Assembly (NCBI GenBank): GCA_903901335.1
Contig: CAIUQR010000149.1
Coordinates: 1-64,000 of the forward strand
Source: an uncultured delta proteobacterium
GTDB lineage: Bacteria > Desulfobacterota > Desulfobulbia > Desulfobulbales > Desulfocapsaceae
Length of the DNA: 64,000 nucleotides
Direction: 5' to 3'
Under the pieces are notes generated by a model. The model was not told the origin of the DNA, ran no database searches, and saw only the letters and a program-made list of their open reading frames with translations. Shown one piece after another: positions 7,978-17,703 of this stretch. How positions within the stretch are numbered: position 1 is the first letter of the stretch; each line of letters begins with the position of its first letter. The position numbers and the translations under genes were made by a program.

Positions 7978-10179
7978 ATGCTGCGCAACGATACCGCTCC
8001 CATAGAGACTTCCCTTTCTCATTTACTTTCCAGCAATGATTTTGGTGAATTTTTTGGAATCACACAAAATGTCCTGGATACAGTTTGGGGAAATCTTACC
8101 GGGAAGGAAGGCAATTCAGTCGTCTATATCTCAATGGAAATCGGGGCAGACCCTGACGTTTACAGCCCTATTTTAAAAAAATTACACGACCTCCAGGTGA
8201 CTGGGGAATCTCACGACAGTCCGCAGGATTTTTTGAAAAAATTCTTTTTCGGTCCGGGGAAAATTCCAAATTACAGTGGCGGCCTTGGAGTTCTTGCCGG
8301 CGACACCTTGAAGAGTTTTGCCGATTGTCATCTGCCGGTGGTTGCTATCAGTCTTCTTTACCGGCATGGCTATTTTTCCCAGATAGTCGATTCCCAACTC
8401 GGACAGCTCTCCCAGAGAGTCGACTGGAACCCGGAAGATACACCAGGGCTTTATCTGCTGCAGGATCCTCAACGACCTGGGAAACCGCTTCATATCGAAG
8501 TTCCCTTTTTAAATGAATACGACCAGGAGACTGTGGCCTTTGCCCAGGTATGGCTGAAGGCTGAGGTCAGTGAGACGCTTGATTTTTTCATTCCCGAACT
8601 CCTTCTCGATTTTTTCCTCCCCGAGACCCCGGCGTTAATCAAAAACGCGGCCAAGCAGCTCTACGACTCCGAATCCTCGATGGTCAAGGCCTTGCAGCGC
8701 CGGATGCTCGGCACCGGGATCATCCCGGTCCTGCAGGCCCTGGGCATTACCTCCAGGACCTTCCATCTGAACGAACAGCATGGTGTTGTCGTGGCCATGC
8801 AGCTCATCGCAGAAGAACTCTACAAAACCCTCAGATCTTCCGACCTGACATGCGCAACCAACAACCAGATCCTGGCTGCTGCAAACACCGTGGCGGAACG
8901 GATCGTCTATACCATCCACACCCCGGTAACGGCAGGCCATGATCGCTTTGACAAGTCGTTGTATGCAGGCATCAGCCATAAATCATGCCAGCGCATCCTG
9001 GACCTGCTCGCCAAGGATGACGATAATCCGCAGACATATAATTTCACCAATTTTGCAATGCAGGTGAACCGTTCGGCCAACAGTGTCAGCCGGTTGCACC
9101 GTGATGTTACCCATAAACAGTTCCCGCAGCATGCAGATAAAATCACCGCCATCACGAACGGTGTGCATCACCTTACCTGGATCAGCGATGCCAGAGCAGA
9201 TGTCTTTGACAGATTTCCTGAGCTGACCGGGTGGAGGCAGGATCCAGGGATCTTCAGATCGGTCTGCCATCTGAAAAATAACCAGGGATTCAGATCCGCT
9301 CTCCAGAATGCCTGGAGAGCGGACACCCGGATTCTTTTCGATTTTGTCAACAATATGCTTCGTCGGCACAGATCCCAGATGATCGAGACCTGGATAGACC
9401 CGCCGAATTATTATTCATCCCTTATTGATCATATCACGAAACTCAACCCGGACATTTTTACAATAGGATTTGCCAGACGTTTTTCAACATACAAGCGTGC
9501 CGATCTTATTTTCTATGATATTGATATGCTATCTAAGATTTTTGTCTCGAATAACTGGCCAATCAACTTCTTTTTTGCAGGCAAGGCACATCCGGCCGAC
9601 GAACCGGGGAAGACTGTTATCAAACATATTCTCGGTTACCAGGAAGAACTGCATAGAAAAAGCAAGGGTCTCGCCAACCTCATCTTTATTCCTAATTATG
9701 ATATGGCCCTAGCAAAGATGCTGGTTGCAGGTGTGCATGCCTGGCTCAACAGCCCTAAACGGCCGCTCGAGGCCTCGGGCACAAGCGGTATGAAGGCTGC
9801 GATGAACGGTGTCCCGAACATTTCCATCATGGACGGCTGGTGGGTCGAAGGGTATCATAATGGCGAGACCGGATGGAAATTCGGCCATGAAGGCCCGGTG
9901 GACAACGCAAACCTCAGCGAATCAAGAGAGGAACTCCTCTACAAGGAAGATTCGACCTCTTTTTACAATCTGTTGCCTTCCGTGCTGGAAGATTTTTATA
10001 AAGACCGGGCTCACTCTGCCTTTTTGGAAAAAGGCATCATGAATCTCGGTAAAAATGTCCCCATCTTCAACACCCATAGATTGGCCGCCGAATATCTGAA
10101 AAAATACGATCTGCAGCTTCCGGCAGAGATAAAAGAGAGAATGCAGTCATTCGCCCAACTTTACAGTAGTGATTCTTGA
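7978..10179 (+). CDS. glgP: Alpha-glucan (glycogen) phosphorylase, GT35
   Basis: Releases glucose-1-phosphate from glycogen or maltodextrin with pyridoxal phosphate. The 733 residues suit the shorter bacterial/archaeal GT35 form. Visible signatures are VVYISMEIG (N-term), IPNYSGGLGVLAGD (about 97-110), the RFSTYKRADL phosphate-binding region (about 501-510) and the PLP site EASGTSGMKAAMNGVPN (about 598-614), whose Lys forms the Schiff base. It leads the group with the 140-aa protein and the radical SAM gene. A role in storage-glucan use is inferred. Confidence 0.95.
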   Translation: MLRNDTAPIETSLSHLLSSNDFGEFFGITQNVLDTVWGNLTGKEGNSVVYISMEIGADPDVYSPILKKLHDLQVTGESHDSPQDFLKKFFFGPGKIPNYSGGLGVLAGDTLKSFADCHLPVVAISLLYRHGYFSQIVDSQLGQLSQRVDWNPEDTPGLYLLQDPQRPGKPLHIEVPFLNEYDQETVAFAQVWLKAEVSETLDFFIPELLLDFFLPETPALIKNAAKQLYDSESSMVKALQRRMLGTGIIPVLQALGITSRTFHLNEQHGVVVAMQLIAEELYKTLRSSDLTCATNNQILAAANTVAERIVYTIHTPVTAGHDRFDKSLYAGISHKSCQRILDLLAKDDDNPQTYNFTNFAMQVNRSANSVSRLHRDVTHKQFPQHADKITAITNGVHHLTWISDARADVFDRFPELTGWRQDPGIFRSVCHLKNNQGFRSALQNAWRADTRILFDFVNNMLRRHRSQMIETWIDPPNYYSSLIDHITKLNPDIFTIGFARRFSTYKRADLIFYDIDMLSKIFVSNNWPINFFFAGKAHPADEPGKTVIKHILGYQEELHRKSKGLANLIFIPNYDMALAKMLVAGVHAWLNSPKRPLEASGTSGMKAAMNGVPNISIMDGWWVEGYHNGETGWKFGHEGPVDNANLSESREELLYKEDSTSFYNLLPSVLEDFYKDRAHSAFLEKGIMNLGKNVPIFNTHRLAAEYLKKYDLQLPAEIKERMQSFAQLYSSDS

Positions 10180-10287
10180 TATTTCAGTATAAGATACTGT
10201 AAATTACTCATCAGTAACATTCTACTAACGAGATATTTCATCCCATTTTCTTCCCTTTGGAAAAATGGGGCTTACATGGAGATTTTC

Positions 10288-10710
10288 ATGGCCAAAATAC
10301 ACATCAGCCCAAACCGTGCCACCGATAAAACCATTCGCGATATTGACCGCAGGCGTGAACAGGAACGGAAAAAGATGTTCACTCATGCAAAAGAGAACGC
10401 CGAGACCTTATCGGTCAAGCTGCTACAACGGCTCCTCGACAGGGAACTCATAGAAACCACTTCAATAAAAAACATCCAGGAGACCTTTGAAAACCAGCTG
10501 AAAAAGATTGGCTCTTTGGAAGAATTCGAACTGCAGATGAAGCTGGCACCAATCCGTACACTGGTGCCGGATCCGAATGTCATCAGCCTCTATATGACAC
10601 AGTTCATCGTTGAAGATTTAATTAACCATTCGGATATTCAGGATATTTTTGGAGAAGATCTGGACATATACCGTGCAGTTGATTCCGTCCTGAAAATATT
10701 CAGGCCGTAG
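10288..10710 (+). CDS. Conserved hypothetical protein, 140 aa, between glgP and a radical SAM gene
   Basis: Charged, helical, cytoplasmic protein with no recognised domain. The N-third is basic (RDIDRRREQERKKMF); the rest alternates helices and contains LAPIRTLVPDPNVISLYMTQFIVEDLI. An ATG at 10276 is in frame, but GGAG at 10278-10281 sits six bases before the ATG at 10288, so I choose 10288. Its TAG shares one base with the GTG of the next gene, implying translational coupling. A hairpin (10242-10249 with 10262-10269) precedes it. Confidence 0.75.
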   Translation: MAKIHISPNRATDKTIRDIDRRREQERKKMFTHAKENAETLSVKLLQRLLDRELIETTSIKNIQETFENQLKKIGSLEEFELQMKLAPIRTLVPDPNVISLYMTQFIVEDLINHSDIQDIFGEDLDIYRAVDSVLKIFRP

Positions 10711-12014
10711 TGATCCACCCCGAGACACTCCCATCACTAGTCGTTGCAGACAGAGACGGAAACATTTCCGACTTTCCCGCGCTGACCATGGCCGGTATGA
10801 GCAATGGTCGGTTTGTTCAGCCAGAATTACAAGATGTTATCCCTCTCCCCGAGGGAAGTGAACTTTTTGTCCTGCCCGACCGGCTTCCGGTCGGTTGCGA
10901 TCCGGTCAGTCGAGAACCGCTGGTGGTGCAGGACTATCCTTACACGCATGGAGAAACCGTCCAGGCCGTTGCCGCCTTCATGGCCCCGGCTCACACGGCC
11001 ATCCTCAGCAGTGCTTATCAGACGTCTTCTGATAATGCCCCGGTGCTGCCGCTTTTCGCCTATACCGCCGTCGGCTGGCATAAGGGCAATTTCTGGGTAA
11101 CGGCCTTTCGCAGCGATCTCGACCGCAGACAGGACTTTTCACAGTTCAAGCAGGCCTTCATTACCAGGGAGACCAGGAAAAAACTGGCCAGGTTCAAGAA
11201 CAACCGGTTAATTCAGCATCTGGGAAAGTGCTGCTTGACGTATGGTTGTCCCGCCGCACGCAATTATTTTCTGGGCCGCTGGGAGGCCCCGCTCCCCACT
11301 TCCCCTTTTTGCAACGCCCGTTGCGTCGGCTGCATTTCTCTGCAGACCTCCGGCTGTTGCCGGTCCACTCAGGACCGCATCGGCTTCGTCCCCACCCCGA
11401 ACGAATTAGAGCAGATAGCGGTACCGCACCTGGAAAAGGCCGAAAGGGCCATTGTCAGTTTCGGGCAGGGATGTGAGGGAGAACCACTGTTACAATATGA
11501 AACCATTGAAAAAGCAATTCAAAAGATCCGGAAACGAACCAGCAGGGGCACCATCAATCTGAACTCCAATTCCAGCCTGCCGGATGCAGTGGAACGGCTG
11601 GCTCACGCAGGGCTTGACAGCCTGCGGGTCAGTCTCAATTCGGCCCAGCCCCACTATTATGCCCGTTATTACCAACCGATCAATTATGACTTTGGGGATG
11701 TGCTGGAGTCAATCAAAGTCATGAAACGCAACGGCAGGTTTGTCTCCCTTAACTATTTTATCCTCCCCGGAGTAACCGACTCCGAAAATGAATTTGTCGC
11801 CCTCTCCGATCTTCTCAGTACATGCAGACCAGATCTGATCCAGTTACGAAATCTGAATATGGATCCCGAATGGTACCTCAGAACTTTGCGTCATTCGGCA
11901 GATGAGAAATGTTTTGGTATGCGTAAATGGTTACGGAATTTGAAAAAGCGCTTTCCGGCCCTCCGTTTCGGCTATTACAATCCTCCTCTTGACGGCACGG
12001 CAGAACAAATCTGA
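10710..12014 (+). CDS. Radical SAM protein of unknown substrate
   Basis: 434 residues starting at GTG, which overlaps the upstream TAG by one base. The [4Fe-4S]-binding CX3CX2C motif is Cys201, Cys205, Cys208 (SPFCNARCVGCIS). Further cysteines occur nearby (CC at 174-175, C180, and SGCC at about 214-217). The glycine-rich SAM-binding stretch SFGQGCEGEPL and the strand NLNSNSSLP followed by LRVSLNS follow. The N-terminal 190 residues are non-canonical and may bind the substrate. I do not know its substrate. Confidence 0.85.
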   Translation: MIHPETLPSLVVADRDGNISDFPALTMAGMSNGRFVQPELQDVIPLPEGSELFVLPDRLPVGCDPVSREPLVVQDYPYTHGETVQAVAAFMAPAHTAILSSAYQTSSDNAPVLPLFAYTAVGWHKGNFWVTAFRSDLDRRQDFSQFKQAFITRETRKKLARFKNNRLIQHLGKCCLTYGCPAARNYFLGRWEAPLPTSPFCNARCVGCISLQTSGCCRSTQDRIGFVPTPNELEQIAVPHLEKAERAIVSFGQGCEGEPLLQYETIEKAIQKIRKRTSRGTINLNSNSSLPDAVERLAHAGLDSLRVSLNSAQPHYYARYYQPINYDFGDVLESIKVMKRNGRFVSLNYFILPGVTDSENEFVALSDLLSTCRPDLIQLRNLNMDPEWYLRTLRHSADEKCFGMRKWLRNLKKRFPALRFGYYNPPLDGTAEQI

Positions 12015-12128
12015 GCATTCCTCTTCCTCGGCTACTTTTTATCCGTACTTTCGATCAAAAAAAGTTCAACTTTTTGAATTTTTTTCCAGATAAAGCTAAT
12101 TTTCCGTTGTTTTTATTTATAAATCGTA

Positions 12129-12157
12129 TATCATTATCAAATAATAAAACTTATCAT
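12129..12157 (+). promoter_or_regulatory. Possible Fur/PerR-type operator
   Basis: AT-rich tract upstream of the Fur-family gene containing TATCATTATC and, 13 bases on, TATCATT, resembling hexamer units of a Fur box. Autoregulation is common in this family. The match is partial, so this is a weak call. Confidence 0.25.
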
Positions 12158-12186
12158 TCCTACTAATAAGATATTGAGGATGCCCT

Positions 12187-12594
12187 ATGGATCAATTGCC
12201 TAATATGAGATTGACCACCCAGCGCCAGATCATTCTGGAAGAATTGGCAAAAGTGACCTCTCACCCCACAGCCAACGATCTTTACGACATAGTTCGACAG
12301 CGGTTACCACGTATCGGGTTGGGGACAGTCTATAGAAATCTTGAGCTTATGGCAGAAAGCGGCCTGATTCTAAAACTTGAGGTTGGCGGTACCCAGAAAC
12401 GTTTTGATGCCACCATCAGCCCTCATTATCATATCCGCTGCATTCAATGCGCCAAGGTCGACGATATCCACATACCTTTGCAGCATCATATCAATGAGAT
12501 AGCCGCTGCCACATGTGACTACCAGATTCTCGGCCACCATATCGAATTTTCAGGGATCTGTGACGATTGCGCTCAAAAGAAGAAAGAGCACTGA
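12187..12594 (+). CDS. Fur-family transcriptional regulator (PerR-like)
   Basis: 135 residues. Winged-helix DNA-binding domain at about 8-80 (RLTTQRQIILEEL and PRIGLGTVYRNLELMAESGLI) followed by the metal-binding dimerisation domain. It has two zinc-type CXXC pairs, CIQC (about 95-98) and CDDC (about 126-129), and the regulatory His set around HYHIRC. Size and motifs fit PerR or Fur; which metal or signal it senses cannot be decided from the sequence. GAGG lies 8 bases before the ATG. A strong terminator follows within 20 bases. Confidence 0.9.
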   Translation: MDQLPNMRLTTQRQIILEELAKVTSHPTANDLYDIVRQRLPRIGLGTVYRNLELMAESGLILKLEVGGTQKRFDATISPHYHIRCIQCAKVDDIHIPLQHHINEIAAATCDYQILGHHIEFSGICDDCAQKKKEH

Positions 12595-12610
12595 TGATCT
12601 GAATTGTACT

Positions 12611-12657
12611 AACAAAAAAGGGGTGACAGCCTTCCCGGCTGTCACCCCTTTTTTGTT
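12611..12657. terminator. Bidirectional terminator, 21-bp perfect stem
   Basis: Arms at 12611-12631 and 12637-12657 pair perfectly over 21 bases around a 5-base loop (TTCCC). The GC core (GGGGTGACAGCC) is flanked by six A and six T, so a U-run follows the stem on both strands. It sits between the convergent Fur-family gene and tyrS and should stop both. Confidence 0.95.
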
Positions 12658-12674
12658 GAGAAAAAAATTTCGGC

Positions 12675-13886
12675 TCACAAGAATTTGACCTTACAGAAGC
12701 GTCTTTTCCCCACCTTGATCAGGAGTTCGCCTGAAGGAGGAACAGTGGTGCTCTCGTCTGTTATCTTCTCACCGTCAAGGGTTACGGCATTCTGCTTGAT
12801 CATCCTCCGCCCATCGGAGGTTGACTTAACCAGTCCGGCATCGACTAATAATTGCGGGAGCCAGATATTTTCAATGGCCGTAACAGGTACCTCGGGAATT
12901 TCATCAGGCAGTCCTTTCTTCTGAAACACCTTCTCGAAATTCTCCTCTGCCGCCATTGCCTCCTCCCGGCTATGAAACCGGGCAGTCAACTCCCTGGCCA
13001 ACTGCTTCTTTACCTCTTTGGGATGGAGTTCACCTGCCTCCATGCTCGTTTTGAGAAGGGCTATCTCATCGCGGGTCAGATCGCTCAGGAGATCGAAATA
13101 GCGGAACATCAGCGTATCTGATATCGACAGGACCTTCCCGTAAATATCGTTTGCCGACTCGGTAATGCCGATGTAATTCCCCAGCGATTTGCTCATCTTG
13201 TTGACCCCGTCCAACCCTTCAAGAAGTGGCATGGTCAACACAATCTGTGGTTCCTGGCCCCTGGAACGCTGCAGATCCCTTCCCATCAGCAGATTGAAGA
13301 GTTGATCGGTGCCGCCCAGTTCGACATCCGCCTCCAGGGCCACGGAGTCATAACCCTGGATGAGGGGATAGAGAAATTCATGGATGGAAATCGGTTTGCC
13401 GCTCTCAAAACGTTGCTTGAAATCTTCCCGTTCCAGCATCCTGGCAACGGTCAACTCTGACGCCAGTTTAATCATCGCAAAGGAGTCGAGCTTTCCCAGC
13501 CAGTCACTGTTGAAAACGACTGTTGTTTTTTGCGGATCAAGAATCTTAAAGACCTGCTCTTTGTAACTCTCCGCATTTCGTTCCACATCTTCGCGGGTCA
13601 GGGCCTTTCTGGTCTCGGACTTCCCGGTCGGATCACCGATCATGCCGGTGAAATCACCGATCAGAAAATAGATCTGATGACCGAGATCCTGGAAGTGCTT
13701 CAATTTCTGGAGCAAAACGGTATGACCGAGGTGAAGATCGGGCGCCGTCGGATCAAAACCGGCCTTCACCTTCAACGGGGCACCGGTGTCGACAGATCTC
13801 TGCAGTTTTTTTACCAGCTCCTCACGAGAAATACATTCAACCGTTCCTCGTTCTATCAAGGCAATCTGTTCAGCAACGGAAATCAT
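12675..13886 (-). CDS. tyrS: Tyrosyl-tRNA synthetase
   Basis: Charges tRNA-Tyr. 403 residues. The class I HIGH motif is HLGH at 52-55 ([14 protein letters not shown]) and the KMSKS motif is intact ([13 protein letters not shown]). The tyrosine pocket segments [12 protein letters not shown] and [12 protein letters not shown] are present, and an S4-like RNA-binding domain ends the protein ([16 protein letters not shown]). It ends at the shared bidirectional terminator. The rny gene is 36 bases upstream, so the two may be cotranscribed. Confidence 0.97.
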   Translation of the reverse strand: MISVAEQIALIERGTVECISREELVKKLQRSVDTGAPLKVKAGFDPTAPDLHLGHTVLLQKLKHFQDLGHQIYFLIGDFTGMIGDPTGKSETRKALTREDVERNAESYKEQVFKILDPQKTTVVFNSDWLGKLDSFAMIKLASELTVARMLEREDFKQRFESGKPISIHEFLYPLIQGYDSVALEADVELGGTDQLFNLLMGRDLQRSRGQEPQIVLTMPLLEGLDGVNKMSKSLGNYIGITESANDIYGKVLSISDTLMFRYFDLLSDLTRDEIALLKTSMEAGELHPKEVKKQLARELTARFHSREEAMAAEENFEKVFQKKGLPDEIPEVPVTAIENIWLPQLLVDAGLVKSTSDGRRMIKQNAVTLDGEKITDESTTVPPSGELLIKVGKRRFCKVKFL

Positions 13887-13922
13887 AGATAACTAACTCT
13901 GAAAATAATTAAAATGACACGT

Positions 13923-15488
13923 TTATCTTGCAAATTCAACCGCCCTGGTCTCCCGGATGACGGTCACTCGGATCTGGCCGGGGTAGGTCAGCTGTTTTTC
14001 AATGGCCTTGGCGATATCCTGACTCAAGATGACCGCATCGCCATCCTTCACCTTCTTGGAATCGACAATGATACGCAGATCCCGGCCCGCTTGGATTGCA
14101 TAAGACTTTTCCACACCTTTAAAAGATGAGGCGATTTTTTCCAGATCTTCAAGCCGTTTCACATAACTCTGCAGCATTTCCTTCCTGGCCCCCGGTCGCG
14201 CACCGGACAGTGCATCTGCCGACTGGACGAGGATATCGAGGACACTTTGAGGAGGCAGATCTTCATGATGAGCCCCGATCGCGTAGACGACCTCCGGGGG
14301 TTCGCCGTATTTCTTGGCCAGATCACGACCGATGATTGCATGCGACCCCTCGACCTCATGATCAACGGCCTTGCCGATGTCATGCAGAAGACCGGCCCGT
14401 TTTGCCATCTTGACATCGATACCAATCTCTGCCGCCATGATCCCGCAGAGGAAAGCCACTTCCAGGGAATGCTGCAGCACGTTCTGACCATAACTTGTTC
14501 TGAATTTCAACCTGCCGAGTATATTGATCAATTCGACGTGCACGCCATGGGCGCCGACATCGAAGGTCGCCTGTTCGCCGGCCTCTCTGATGGTGATCTC
14601 CAACTCCTTGGTCACCTTTTCGACAACCTCTTCGATCCGTCCGGGATGTATTCTCCCGTCACTGATAAGCTGGAGGAGGGCCAGACGGGCAACTTCACGT
14701 CTGACCGGGTTAAATCCCGACAGAATGACCGCCTCAGGGGTATCATCAATTATGATATCGATACCGGTTGCCGCCTCAATCGCCCGGATATTCCGGCCTT
14801 CACGGCCGATTATCCGCCCTTTCATCTCATCGTTCGGCAGGGGCACCATGGACACCGTCTTGTCAGCGACATAATCACCGGCATATCGGGATATGGCCAG
14901 GGCGAGGATATTTTTCCCTTTCCGGTCAGCCTCCATCTTCATCTCGTTTTCGATCTTGGCCAGCCGTTTTCCGGCATCCATTCGTGCTTCGCTCTCCAGA
15001 GACTCTATCAGCATTCTTTTAGCATCTTCCTGGCTGATACCGGCAATTCGTGCCATCTCAAATCTCTGTTTGCTTACCAGTTGTTCCACTTCCTTCATTT
15101 TATCCTGGATGGCCAGCCCCTCCTCCTGGAGGCTTTTTTCAATCTTCAGCTGCTCAAGGCGTTTTCTGTCATAGCTATCCCATTCCCTCTTCAGCTGATC
15201 TCTCTTTTTGTTCAATTGCCGGGTCTCGTCCTTCAACTCGTCCCTTTCTGTTTTGAGCTCCTTTTCAGCATCCTGCTTGACACGGTAGGCCTCCTCCTTG
15301 CTCTGCAGAAGGGCTTCCTTTTTCAGCTGTTCAGCTTCGATAATCGCATTTTCAACAATAAGTTTTCCCTGAACAGCAATGTTTTTCTGGTGATTTTCAA
15401 CGAAATGCTTGCGGAGGGAAAAACCTAAGACGGCACCGAGGAATACCCCAAGAGGTACCAGAACGACTTGCAAAGTAAGGTGATCCAT
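13923..15488 (-). CDS. rny: Ribonuclease Y
   Basis: Membrane-anchored endoribonuclease that starts mRNA decay. 521 residues in the standard order: N-terminal transmembrane helix (about 6-25), long charged coiled coil (about 35-190), KH domain (about 210-275, [19 protein letters not shown]) and HD domain (about 335-430, with [17 protein letters not shown] and GAHHED). The HD metal ligands are visible. An 800-base gene-free region lies upstream. Confidence 0.97.
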   Translation of the reverse strand: MDHLTLQVVLVPLGVFLGAVLGFSLRKHFVENHQKNIAVQGKLIVENAIIEAEQLKKEALLQSKEEAYRVKQDAEKELKTERDELKDETRQLNKKRDQLKREWDSYDRKRLEQLKIEKSLQEEGLAIQDKMKEVEQLVSKQRFEMARIAGISQEDAKRMLIESLESEARMDAGKRLAKIENEMKMEADRKGKNILALAISRYAGDYVADKTVSMVPLPNDEMKGRIIGREGRNIRAIEAATGIDIIIDDTPEAVILSGFNPVRREVARLALLQLISDGRIHPGRIEEVVEKVTKELEITIREAGEQATFDVGAHGVHVELINILGRLKFRTSYGQNVLQHSLEVAFLCGIMAAEIGIDVKMAKRAGLLHDIGKAVDHEVEGSHAIIGRDLAKKYGEPPEVVYAIGAHHEDLPPQSVLDILVQSADALSGARPGARKEMLQSYVKRLEDLEKIASSFKGVEKSYAIQAGRDLRIIVDSKKVKDGDAVILSQDIAKAIEKQLTYPGQIRVTVIRETRAVEFAR

Positions 15489-16315
15489 GGGACTTGCATC
15501 CTATCAGGTAACGACCGAAGAACAGGATGGGAGATAAGCGGCAAGGAACCCTGCCGTATCTGCAGAACAAGGAAGGAAGGAAGAAAGCAGGTATTTTTAA
15601 TTATCCGGATCAACGGCCTAAAAAAACATCAAACCACACCCCCAAATCCGGCCACAGATCATTATTCCAAATTAAAATACCTTCAGGACTTGTCCCATTA
15701 CTACAAACCGCGCAGAAAAAGTCACTGCGGGTCTGGTAAGAGTTTAATCGGGAGTAATCACGAACCGGCACCGGCACAATCAGACAAAACGACCCAAAAA
15801 ACCACTGCCGAATTCATATGCCCCCCAACAAAACAACCAGATCCCTCCGTATGCTTTTTATCAGAATTCCAGAAAACACTTCTCTATCTGAACAAGGTCT
15901 CATCAAGTTGTCTGCCCTCACCCCGACAACCGGGAGAGGTCCCTTTATAAAAAATCATTCGCAACTCTTTTCAGCACCCCCTTGAGGGGTAAAAACATGC
16001 AAATAATTTTTCCAAGGGTCTAAATGCTATCCCCTCATTTCGTCAGACAACGACTACCATCAAACACCTGCATATTTCGCATTTTTCAATCTGGATAAAC
16101 CAAAAACCGTACCCTGTTTGAGCATTACCAAGCAAGCAGTACAAAAATTTCCAGACCTCAAGACAGATAGTATAAAAAGCAGATTCAGCTTCCCGACCTT
16201 ACCACTTCGTTCGAACAGCACCCCAGCTGTAATCAATCTTCTTTATAATTCGTGCCGAGCAACCCATAAAACCTCCTCTCGCATTGAAAAAAAGGAAGCA
16301 AGGATAGCCCGGATA
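15489..16315. other. Long gene-free region between rny and the 6S RNA
   Basis: About 830 bases without a credible ORF on either strand: the longest frames are Cys/Pro/Ser-rich and look like chance. The leftward rny promoter should be here. The only structured element I can point to is the palindrome-centred promoter-like site at 15978-16012, which faces right. That would imply a rightward non-coding transcript. I found no tRNA. Confidence 0.45.
15978..16012 (+). promoter_or_regulatory. Promoter-like element with CCCCTTGAGGGG palindrome (copy 1)
   Basis: The palindrome (15978-15989) contains a -35-like CTTGAG; 17 bases downstream is TAATTT as a -10. The same arrangement, with similar flanks (TTTTCAG before it and TGCA in the spacer), recurs at 19801 ahead of the HDOD gene. 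Nothing coding lies downstream of this copy on the plus strand. Confidence 0.4.
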
Positions 16316-16349
16316 TAATAAAACACAGTGACGCAAAACGTCGCTGTGT
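16316..16349 (-). terminator. Terminator of the 6S RNA gene
   Basis: On the minus strand the stem ACACAG/CTGTGT (16344-16349 with 16323-16328) and GACG/CGTC (16339-16342 with 16330-16333) encloses a 5-base loop with one internal mismatch, followed by TTTTATTATAT. It starts a few bases past the closing stem of the 6S candidate, the expected position. Confidence 0.7.
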
Positions 16350-16353
16350 GAAA

Positions 16354-16564
16354 TAAGATTCCCCGCTCTGCCGTGTCAACAGGTATATTAAACCTATAAT
16401 AATAGGTGGGTTGCCCCATACCAGCATCAGGAAATTCGCGTACGATTTTCCATCCGAGGGCAGCGAAGGCACCCTTTTAATGAGAGTTGGCTCAATAACG
16501 CTGGAGATCACCAACAGCGCAGGGAAATATCATACCTGCAATCCTCTGCAAACAGAGAATCCTT
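16354..16564 (-). ncRNA. ssrS: 6S RNA (candidate)
   Basis: A roughly 211-base transcript that can fold into the long double-stranded rod of 6S RNA, the regulator that binds sigma70 RNA polymerase. The ends pair: GATTCTCTGTTT (16561-16550) with its partner ending GGGGAATC at 16357. A second stem pairs GCAGGTAT (16539-16532) with ATACCTGT (16386-16379). The 3' side of the central bubble holds the small hairpin ACCTAT/ATAGGT, and CCAGC/GCTGG closes the upper stem. It follows zapA, the gene that precedes ssrS in many proteobacteria, and has its own terminator. Identification is by structure and synteny, not by a covariance search. Confidence 0.72.
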
Positions 16565-16734
16565 CTTGATACTGAAAAGACTCTTTGTTTTGTGAGGATA
16601 TAAAGTACCACTCAACGGGAAGAGTACAGCTCCTCCTCAACATCGATAATTTAAAACACTCCTTAGCATGAACTATAGCAGAATTTCGACTAAACAGAAA
16701 CAAATTATATAATACCGCCGCAAAAACCAACCAT

Positions 16735-16781
16735 CACCTGTACCGGTTTCTTCCCAATCATCAAGGACCGAAAACCGGTAC
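16735..16781 (-). terminator. Possible terminator after zapA
   Basis: A 10-bp perfect repeat (16772-16781 with 16740-16749, GTACCGGTTT) lies 14 bases past the zapA stop. The loop is long (22 bases) and the T-run (TTTTT) begins only about 15 bases after the stem, so termination may be partial, with read-through into the 6S gene. Confidence 0.4.
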
Positions 16782-16794
16782 CACATCCGTCATT

Positions 16795-17112
16795 TCAAGA
16801 CTGTTTTTTTTCAAAGAAAAACAGGTCTTCCAACTGGCTATTAATACTATTTATCCTCCCTTCAGTTTCCACTTTGTATTCTTCGAAGTCCCGTTTCAGT
16901 TTCATAAATTTTGAGGCTAAATTCAGGCAGGCCATTACCGCAACCCTGCTGGCAGGCAGGGTTCCAGGCATACCGGAGACGTTCTCCTCAATCATTTTCC
17001 TGACAAGGTCAAGCACCTCGTTCATCTCTTCTTCAGATGCACCCGTATAGAAGGTATAGTCCTGTCCAAGAAGCTTAAACCGGACCAACCTTTCTTGATC
17101 AGACATATTCAT
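16795..17112 (-). CDS. zapA: Cell division protein ZapA
   Basis: Binds FtsZ and promotes Z-ring bundling. 105 residues: the N-terminal globular part begins VRFKLLGQDYTFYTGASEEE, the ASRVAVMACLNLASKFMKLK helix is the family hallmark, and a coiled-coil tail follows. It lies downstream of a ZapB-like gene on the same strand and upstream of the 6S candidate. Alternative start Met3 is possible. Confidence 0.9.
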   Translation of the reverse strand: MNMSDQERLVRFKLLGQDYTFYTGASEEEMNEVLDLVRKMIEENVSGMPGTLPASRVAVMACLNLASKFMKLKRDFEEYKVETEGRINSINSQLEDLFFFEKKQS

Positions 17113-17229
17113 CCGGAATTGCTATAAAAATTTGTTTTGCTTAACCGAATAGTCACGTTTCCTTTGTGTTCACCAGAAATCCGGACGGAAAAAAATGGTC
17201 AAAGCCATGTCGAAGAGCAGCCAACAGAC

Positions 17230-17562
17230 CTATTCGGCAGCATTGTCTTCAGGCTGTCCTACGGAAAAAAGATTTCTCTGCACCCTGGATTCCTGGGACA
17301 TCTTCTGCTGCGCCTTTGGTTCATTTTCTCCCAAAGAGGATTCCCAGGCCTCAATCTGCTTGATCAAACCTTTCACCCTGGTCCCGACATCGCTCCGTTC
17401 GGTCTGCGCCGAGGCCAGCTCACTTTCAAGCGCGGCTATTTTTTCTTCCCGCTGGTGCAAGTCAGCAAGAAGTCCCTCTTTTTCTTCTCTCAACCCATTA
17501 TATTCGACCAAAAGTTTTGCGACAAAACCTTCAAGGCGCTCTAACTCATTCCCTTGAGACAT
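17230..17562 (-). CDS. ZapB-like coiled-coil cell division protein
   Basis: 110 residues from the ATG at 17562, chosen because AAGGGGAG sits five bases upstream; the longer in-frame version from 17652 lacks a site and its extra 30 residues look non-coding. The protein is almost entirely coiled coil (ELERLEGFVAKLLVEYNGL, then REEKIAALESELASAQ) with an acidic, disordered tail. Size, heptads and position next to zapA suggest a ZapB-type Z-ring factor; sequence alone is low-complexity, so the name is an inference. Confidence 0.65.
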   Translation of the reverse strand: MSQGNELERLEGFVAKLLVEYNGLREEKEGLLADLHQREEKIAALESELASAQTERSDVGTRVKGLIKQIEAWESSLGENEPKAQQKMSQESRVQRNLFSVGQPEDNAAE

Positions 17563-17703
17563 ACATACTCCCCTTATCATTATTTCCAGGTTACCAACTG
17601 CCATCATCTCTAATTTAGAGACTATACCATGCGCTTTTTTCTCCGCAACCAATAACCAGAAGACGCTTTAACAGAGAGAGAGAAAATAATCCTGCCAAGG
17701 TAT

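Noticed and set aside
14247..15428. A 393-residue plus-strand ORF
   Set aside because: Antisense to rny; composition is Leu/Phe/Gln-rich as expected from reading a coiled coil backwards.
15468..15950. Plus-strand 160-codon ORF in the rny upstream region
   Set aside because: Pro/Ser/Lys-rich with no folded-protein pattern; the start overlaps rny.
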